Positions 32,462-37,344 of a stretch of 37,344 nucleotides of DNA are shown in pieces. Below the pieces are notes generated by a model, which did no database searches, was not told the DNA's origin, and saw only the letters and a list, made by a program, of their open reading frames with translations. The number at the start of each line of letters is the position of its first letter. Within the stretch, counting starts at the first letter, position 1. The position numbers and the translations under genes are program-made. Source of the DNA: Bacillota bacterium (GTDB taxonomy: Bacteria > Bacillota > Clostridia > Acetivibrionales > JAMNYG01); the NCBI GenBank assembly GCA_023622945.1, contig JAMNYG010000048.1:1-37344 (forward strand). The letters are read 5' to 3'.

Positions 32462-34230
32462 TGCAGAACACAAAGAGACACAACATGCTTCGCTTACTTG
32501 CTTACTTCAAACCATACGTCGGATGGGTGATTTTAGGTATAATCCTTGCATTTGTGCTTAACGTTGCAGAACTTGCAAACCCGTATATCATGAAAATTGT
32601 AATAGATGATTACATTGTAGGAGGAAACAGGTCGGTAAGCATAGTTGCTCTCGGTCTTGCCTATCTGGGAGCGGTTTTGATCGGGGCCGTATGCAGTTTC
32701 ATACAGGTGGTGCTGTTAAACTCAATAGGGCAGAAAATAATGCACACCATCAGGGTTGAGCTGTTTTCCCATATCCAGAGGATGCCCCTTTCCTTCTTTG
32801 ACAGGAACTCCTCGGGAAGGATTGTCACCAGGATGACAAATGACGTAGAAGCTCTGAGCGAGCTGTTTTCAGGTGTACTGGTTGCCCTTTTCAGGGACAT
32901 AATAATGCTTATAGGGATAGTTGTGGTAATGGTTGAGCTTAATGTAAAGCTTACCCTTGTAAGCATGTGTGTCATCCCAATAATAATTGTCGTGGCATAT
33001 CTGTATAACATGAAAGCCAAACCCAACTTCAGAAGAGTCAGGGCTTTGGTTGCAAGGATTAACGGATTTTTTGCCGAAAATATACAGGGAATGAAACTGG
33101 TCCAGGTTTTCCACAGGGAGAAGGAAAAATACCAGGAATTCGAAAAACTGAACGATGAATACAATAAGGCAAGTATTCTCGAAGTAATACTGGTAGCTCT
33201 TTTCAGGCCGTCTGCAGAGCTGATCAACAACCTGGCCATCACCATTCTCATATGGGTATGCACTCCCGGAATATTTAACGGAGTTGTAGAAATAGGGGTG
33301 TTGTACGCATTTATAACGTATGTCAAAAGATTTTTCGGCCCTATAAACGATCTGGTGGACAAGTATAACGTTATACAGTCGGGTAGCGTAGCGGCAGAGA
33401 GGATATTCGAGATCCTGGATAACAACGAAGGACTTGAAAACCTTGATGAAGGCATGGAGCTTAAAGAGGTCAGGGGTGAAATAGAGTTTAAGAATGTCTG
33501 GTTTTCATATAACAATAAGGACTGGGTTCTTAAGGACATAAGTTTTAAGATTAATCCCGGAGAGACGGTGGCTTTTGTCGGGGCAACAGGATCGGGAAAG
33601 TCTACTATAATAAACCTCATGGGAAGGTTTTACGAAATACAGAAAGGAGAAATCCTGCTGGACGGAATCAATATCAGGGACATAAAGCTTAGGGATCTGA
33701 GACGTTGCATCGCAGTGGTCATGCAGGATGTATTCCTGTTTTCGGGAGATATCAAGTCAAATATAAGGCTTAACAGCACAGAAATTTCGGATGAAGATGT
33801 GATAAAAGCGGCAAAATATGCCAATGCCCATGAGTTTATACAGTCACTTCCCGATAAATACGACGAGGAAGTCAAGGAGAGGGGATGTACGCTGTCTGCA
33901 GGACAAAGACAGCTGATATCCTTTGCAAGGGCAATCGCCTATAATCCTTCCATACTGGTGCTGGATGAAGCTACCGCAAATATCGATACCGAAACCGAGA
34001 AGATCATTCAGGAAAGTCTTGAGCGCATTTCAAAAGACAGGACCACGGTGGTCATCGCCCACAGGCTTTCAACCATTCAGAAAGCCGATAAAATCATAGT
34101 CCTTCACAAAGGTCGTATAAGGGAAATGGGCAAGCATGATGAATTGCTGAAACTGGGAGGTATTTACAAGAACCTGTATGATATGCAGTTTATCGGTGAG
34201 GAACCGGCACGCTCCCTGAGCGTAGGATAA
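32458..34230 (+). CDS. ABC exporter subunit, pair B second gene (LSAGQ variant)
   Basis: Partner half-transporter of 590 residues with six membrane helices (about 18-305) and a nucleotide-binding domain. Motifs: Walker A GATGSGKST (about residue 375), Q-loop MQDVFLFSG, signature LSAGQRQL (479), Walker B LVLDEATANID with catalytic Glu 504, and switch His 535 in IAHRLST. It retains a complete catalytic set but has the altered signature, mirroring the second gene of pair A. Start ATG overlaps the preceding stop (ATGA), a strong sign of stoichiometric heterodimer production. The downstream gene has its own promoter (34321), so the operon probably ends here, although no strong terminator was found. 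Confidence 0.95.
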   Translation: MMQNTKRHNMLRLLAYFKPYVGWVILGIILAFVLNVAELANPYIMKIVIDDYIVGGNRSVSIVALGLAYLGAVLIGAVCSFIQVVLLNSIGQKIMHTIRVELFSHIQRMPLSFFDRNSSGRIVTRMTNDVEALSELFSGVLVALFRDIIMLIGIVVVMVELNVKLTLVSMCVIPIIIVVAYLYNMKAKPNFRRVRALVARINGFFAENIQGMKLVQVFHREKEKYQEFEKLNDEYNKASILEVILVALFRPSAELINNLAITILIWVCTPGIFNGVVEIGVLYAFITYVKRFFGPINDLVDKYNVIQSGSVAAERIFEILDNNEGLENLDEGMELKEVRGEIEFKNVWFSYNNKDWVLKDISFKINPGETVAFVGATGSGKSTIINLMGRFYEIQKGEILLDGINIRDIKLRDLRRCIAVVMQDVFLFSGDIKSNIRLNSTEISDEDVIKAAKYANAHEFIQSLPDKYDEEVKERGCTLSAGQRQLISFARAIAYNPSILVLDEATANIDTETEKIIQESLERISKDRTTVVIAHRLSTIQKADKIIVLHKGRIREMGKHDELLKLGGIYKNLYDMQFIGEEPARSLSVG

Positions 34231-34320
34231 AGGATAAAAAAGGATTCTGCAGTGCCTGGCCATCCTGAAAATGCAGGGAATAAGTGTTTTTTGACTGGAG
34301 CTGTTATTATATTAGGTGTG

Positions 34321-34349
34321 TTGCTATAGTATGTTTGATATTATAGAAT
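34321..34349 (+). promoter_or_regulatory. Promoter of the split ThrE-type exporter operon
   Basis: TTGCTA at 34321-34326 and TAGAAT at 34344-34349 with a 17-base spacer, about 65 bases before the first gene. Confidence 0.55.
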
Positions 34350-34414
34350 ATATTGCATGGATATTGAATGAGATGTTAAATGGGATGTTGAGCAAATAAG
34401 GATTGTGTTGTGAC

Positions 34415-35173
34415 ATGATGACTACCAATCAGCTGATAGATGTAGCTCTTAAAGCGGGAGAGATACTTTTAAGAAGCGGAGCGGAAGTATACAGGGTTGA
34501 GGATACGATATTCAGAATTTTCAAGAGTTACGACGTTGACTGCGAATGTTTTGTGCTGCTTACCGCTATTTTTATCACTGCAAAGCCAAAAGGTTCTGAC
34601 AATGTTTCTGTTATAAGGAGGATTAAAGGGGTTTCATACAATCTTCACAGGATAGAGCTTGTAAATTCTTTTTCGAGAAATTTGCAGGAAAGGCCGATCA
34701 GTTACCAGGAAGCAATGGAAATCCTGGAGGATATAGAAAATGCAACCCAGTATAACTTTATTTCAAGGCTTGTGGTTGCAGGATTGACGGCGCTGGTTTT
34801 TACCCTTCTGTTTAACGGAAACATTTTGGAGGCTTTTATTGCCTTCGGCATAAGCCTGATACTGTATGCATTCAAAGAGAAATATTCTGTAATAGGGTTT
34901 CTTCCGTTTTTCGAATACTTTGTTTCCGGTGTGATAGCAGCAGCCGTTTGCCTGCTTGCCTTGAGTTTTAACCCTTCTCTGAATATTTACATAATTATTA
35001 TAGGCTCCATTATGATGCTGCTTCCGGGGATGGCACTTACAAGCGGTATCAAGGATGCGCTCCACGGTGATACGGTTTCTAGCCTTTACAGGCTTACAGA
35101 AGCCATGTTTATTTCCGTAGCCCTGGGAGCGGGGGTAGGCGTAACTCTTTCCATAGGTTTAAGATTGGTATGA
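34415..35173 (+). CDS. ThrE-type threonine/serine exporter, large subunit (YjjP-like)
   Basis: A 252-residue membrane protein matching the N-terminal half of ThrE exporters (DUF1212, YjjP-like). The conserved cytoplasmic head is visible (LALKAG-type segment VALKAGEILLRSGAEVYRVE, residues about 9-28; FVLLTAIFITAK; RIKGVSYNLHRI), followed by about five membrane helices (from about 118). Family knowledge: ThrE-like proteins export threonine, serine or, for YjjPB, succinate. ATG 34415 is chosen over an in-frame TTG (34403) that lies inside the AAGGATTG ribosome-binding region; the spacing is slightly long for the ATG, so the start is uncertain by a few codons. The next gene encodes the second half. 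Confidence 0.9.
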   Translation: MMTTNQLIDVALKAGEILLRSGAEVYRVEDTIFRIFKSYDVDCECFVLLTAIFITAKPKGSDNVSVIRRIKGVSYNLHRIELVNSFSRNLQERPISYQEAMEILEDIENATQYNFISRLVVAGLTALVFTLLFNGNILEAFIAFGISLILYAFKEKYSVIGFLPFFEYFVSGVIAAAVCLLALSFNPSLNIYIIIIGSIMMLLPGMALTSGIKDALHGDTVSSLYRLTEAMFISVALGAGVGVTLSIGLRLV

Positions 35174-35180
35174 GGTGCAA

Positions 35181-35600
35181 ATGAAAGAGTGTATTCTTGC
35201 TTTTTTCGGAAGTTTATTTTTAGCCATATTGATCAACGTTGACAGGAAAAAATTCTTTTGGGTCGGTTTGCCGGGATCCCTGGGGTGGGCAGCTTATGCA
35301 TGGCTGCTGGACGCTACCCGAGAGGTTATTTTCGCCACTTTTGTGGGAGCCGTTGTTGTGGGGGTTTACAGCGAGATTGCGGCGAGGAAACTGAAATCTC
35401 CCGCCACTGTCTTTTCCATATCGGGAGCTTTCCCTCTTGTTCCTGGAGTAGGTGCCTACAACACGGTACAGATGATCGTGGAAGGTGACATGAACGGGGC
35501 TTTGGGAACGGGAATAGAAACTATAGCCAGCGCGGCGGCCATTGCAGCAGGAATAATGCTGGCTTCAGCAATTTTCCGTATCATGAAAAGGCCCATGTGA
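35181..35600 (+). CDS. ThrE-type threonine/serine exporter, small subunit (YjjB-like)
   Basis: A 139-residue membrane protein with four hydrophobic segments, matching the C-terminal half of ThrE exporters (DUF3815, YjjB-like). Typical features are LPGSLGWAAYAWLLD, VGVYSEIAARKLKSPATVFS and the segment AFPLVPGVGAYNTVQMIVEG. It works with the product of the preceding gene as a two-component exporter. Start ATG 35181 follows GAGG; a GTG at 35175 overlaps that site. The gap from the preceding stop is seven bases, so the genes are cotranscribed. Its last codons (Lys-Arg-Pro-Met) and stop lie inside the left arm of the giant hairpin at 35585-35699. Confidence 0.9.
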   Translation: MKECILAFFGSLFLAILINVDRKKFFWVGLPGSLGWAAYAWLLDATREVIFATFVGAVVVGVYSEIAARKLKSPATVFSISGAFPLVPGVGAYNTVQMIVEGDMNGALGTGIETIASAAAIAAGIMLASAIFRIMKRPM

Positions 35601-35699
35601 CAGGGGGACGGACGTGACAGGGGGACGGGGGTTGTGTCACCAAGTGACACAACCCCCGTCCCCCTGTGACGTCCGTCCCCCTGTCACAAGGGCCTTTTC
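35585..35699. repeat. Giant inverted repeat: 56-bp arms, 3-base loop
   Basis: The left arm 35585-35640 and right arm 35644-35699 are complementary at 54 of 56 positions around a CAA loop. Each arm contains the unit GTGACAGGGGGACGG twice (left arm near 35597 and 35613), so the element is itself built from direct repeats. The left arm begins inside the YjjB-like gene and supplies its stop codon. The right arm ends inside the stop codon of the convergent YyaL-like gene. It would extrude as a cruciform or form an extremely stable RNA hairpin and could end transcription from both sides. No transposase is nearby. Confidence 0.97.
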
Positions 35700-37344
35700 A
35701 AGAAGCGGTAGTCTTGCCATCGACAGTTTTATAATCTGAGATAAATGGAGCAATATTTGATAACTCCTTGTGATTTTCCGAATAGAGCAACGCAGTGGTA
35801 AAAGGCCTGAAATCTTCATTTATAATTTTTATCATTTCATTTTCACTGTGAATATCCGCACCACCTACAAGCACTATTTCCTTGGACGGCGATTTGGCAT
35901 ACAGGTAAGCCGACAACAAGTATGCATGACCTCTCGGCACTTCTGTAAGGTCTTTGCTGAACAACCTGAACATTATATCTGCTTTTTCCTCAAGATCGCT
36001 GCGCCCCGTAAGTCTTGAAAGCCTTATGAAGTTCATTGCCGATACCGAATTGCCGGAAGGAGTTGCGCCGTCGTATATCTCCTTCGGACGGGCTATCAGC
36101 TGTTCGCTGTCGCTGCCGTATATAAACAGCCCGCCGTTTTCATCATCCCAGAACAGCTTTAATAGCTCATCGGTCAGTTTCAGGGCTTTTTCAATATATT
36201 CCGGACGGTATGTTGTTTCATAAAGCTCAATAAGTCCCCAGGTAAGAAAAGCATAATCATCAACATATGCAGGATAATCAGATTCGCCGTCACGATACCT
36301 TGCAAGAAGACGTCCGTCTTGCCTGACCAGTTTTGAAAATATGAATTCAACGGCTTTTTTGGCAGCGTCAGTATAAGCTTCTTCTTCCAATACCCTTCCG
36401 CCTAAAGCCATTGCGGCTATCATGAGCCCGTTCCATGCAGTGAGCACCTTGTCATCCTTATATGGATGAATTCTTTTTTCTCTGTGGTCAAAGAGAGTTT
36501 CTCTGCAGCGTTCTATAATATCCTTATCTTCAGGGGATATTTCGATACCTATCAGGTTGGGAATGCTCATGCCTTCAAAATTTCCCTGGGGGGTGATATT
36601 ATAATACCTGCAGAATTTTTCTCCATGGTCCTTTCCCAAAACCTGAACTATTTCATCAGGTGACCATACATAAAATTTTCCTTCCTCTCCTTCCGAGTCG
36701 GCATCTTCAGCAGAATAAAAACCTCCTTCGGGAGAGGTCATATCCCTCAGTACATATGTGAATATCTGCCTTGCCACACAAGCGTATTTTTCCTTTTTGG
36801 TTGCCTGATAGGCTTCCAGGTACGCTATTGCAAGAAGTGCATTGTCATAGAGCATTTTTTCAAAATGGGGCACCAGCCATTTTCTGTCTGTAGAATACCT
36901 GCAAAACCCATAACCTATATGGTCGTATATACCTCCCCTGTGCATAGAATCCAGGGTTTTTTCAACCATTTGGAGAGCCTCCTGGTTCTTAGTGAGATAC
37001 CAGTATCTAAGCAGGAAACATAGGTTATGAGGGGCAGGAAACTTTGGGGCTCTTCCGAAGCCACCGTAGATGGTGTCAAAACCACGCTTGAAATCAGCAA
37101 AAGCCCTGTGGGCTATATCTTCCGGTATATCAACCGTTTCTTCATTTTCCGGTTTTCTCAGTATATTGGCTATTTGTTCCCCGGACCTGAGCAAAGCAGG
37201 CCTGTTATTGTTCCATGCTTTTATGATTCTTTTAAGGATGGTCAATAACCCCGGCATTCCCATCCTGTCATTTTTCGGGAAATATGTTCCAGCATAGAAA
37301 GGCTTTTTATCAGGGGCCATGAATATGGTTAAAGGCCATCCTCC
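35698..37344 (-). CDS. YyaL / DUF255 thioredoxin-domain protein, partial (5' end outside window)
   Basis: The frame is open to the window edge, where it encodes GGWPLTIFMAPDKKPFYAGT, the well-conserved end of the N-terminal thioredoxin-like (DUF255) domain. The upstream CxxC-bearing portion is therefore outside the window, and the ATG at 37320 is internal. The rest (about 540 residues) is the six-hairpin glycosidase-like domain: GGIYDHIGYGFCRYSTDRKW, PHFEKMLYDNALLAIAYLEA, GGFYSAEDADSEGEEGKFYV and LTAWNGLMIAAMALGG. Homologs include bacterial YyaL and eukaryotic SSP411/spermatogenesis-associated proteins; the biochemical role is not established. Its stop codon overlaps the right arm of the giant hairpin. 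Confidence 0.95.
   Translation of the reverse strand, partial: GGWPLTIFMAPDKKPFYAGTYFPKNDRMGMPGLLTILKRIIKAWNNNRPALLRSGEQIANILRKPENEETVDIPEDIAHRAFADFKRGFDTIYGGFGRAPKFPAPHNLCFLLRYWYLTKNQEALQMVEKTLDSMHRGGIYDHIGYGFCRYSTDRKWLVPHFEKMLYDNALLAIAYLEAYQATKKEKYACVARQIFTYVLRDMTSPEGGFYSAEDADSEGEEGKFYVWSPDEIVQVLGKDHGEKFCRYYNITPQGNFEGMSIPNLIGIEISPEDKDIIERCRETLFDHREKRIHPYKDDKVLTAWNGLMIAAMALGGRVLEEEAYTDAAKKAVEFIFSKLVRQDGRLLARYRDGESDYPAYVDDYAFLTWGLIELYETTYRPEYIEKALKLTDELLKLFWDDENGGLFIYGSDSEQLIARPKEIYDGATPSGNSVSAMNFIRLSRLTGRSDLEEKADIMFRLFSKDLTEVPRGHAYLLSAYLYAKSPSKEIVLVGGADIHSENEMIKIINEDFRPFTTALLYSENHKELSNIAPFISDYKTVDGKTTAS

Noticed and set aside
37318-37320. ATG at 37320 as the start of the YyaL-like gene
   Set aside because: The frame stays open to the window edge with conserved family residues (GGWPLTIF), so the true start is outside the window.

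Overview
The window looks like a chromosomal segment of a spore-forming, low-to-mid G+C Clostridia bacterium. Evidence: an alpha/beta-type small acid-soluble spore protein gene, a T-box leader on pheST, strong AGGAGG-type ribosome binding sites and frequent TTG/GTG starts. The gene set resembles the Acetivibrio/Ruminiclostridium (C. thermocellum) group; that placement is an inference from general familiarity, not a database match. No rRNA, tRNA, CRISPR array, transposase or phage gene was seen.

Layout. 1-4470: promoter, Phe-specific T-box leader, pheS and pheT, closed by a terminator shared with a convergent DUF368 membrane protein gene (4530-5342, minus). 5480-7740: exonuclease III, a Nif3-family protein and the convergent spore protein gene. 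7963-8204: a compact promoter / small ORF / terminator unit. 8256-12030: a two-gene ABC exporter (pair A) with its own promoter and terminator. 12036-14405: glucose-6-phosphate isomerase and a convergent membrane-anchored metallophosphoesterase. 14896-18182: an iron-sulfur aldo/keto reductase and two Gfo/Idh/MocA oxidoreductases. 18431-19343: an alpha/beta hydrolase gene with a broken 5' end. 19496-21271 (minus): PiT-type phosphate transporter and its DUF47 partner. 21578-23788: a flavodoxin-fold reductase and a convergent secreted Pro/Ser-rich protein with a DUF5667-like domain. 24370-26881: a homodimer-type ABC exporter followed by a cyclophilin lipoprotein. 27079-28479 (minus): an FAD-dependent dehydrogenase. 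28605-29351: xanthine phosphoribosyltransferase behind a PurBox-like operator. 29396-34230: a LacI-family regulator and a second two-gene ABC exporter (pair B), both preceded by the same palindrome. 34321-35600: a split ThrE-type exporter. 35585-35699: a very large hairpin. 35698-37344 (minus): a YyaL/DUF255 protein cut by the window edge.

The most notable signals are: (1) the shared TTATACGTATAA palindrome in front of the LacI gene and of ABC pair B, suggesting a self-contained regulated export module; (2) two heterodimeric exporters whose first subunits have each lost a different catalytic residue (switch-loop His to Gln in pair A, Walker B Glu to Asp in pair B) while both partners carry LSAGQ signatures; (3) three large palindromic elements, one with 56-bp arms that overlaps the ends of both flanking genes; (4) a decayed hydrolase gene; (5) degenerate 18-35 nt tandem duplications that recur just after stop codons or in leaders.
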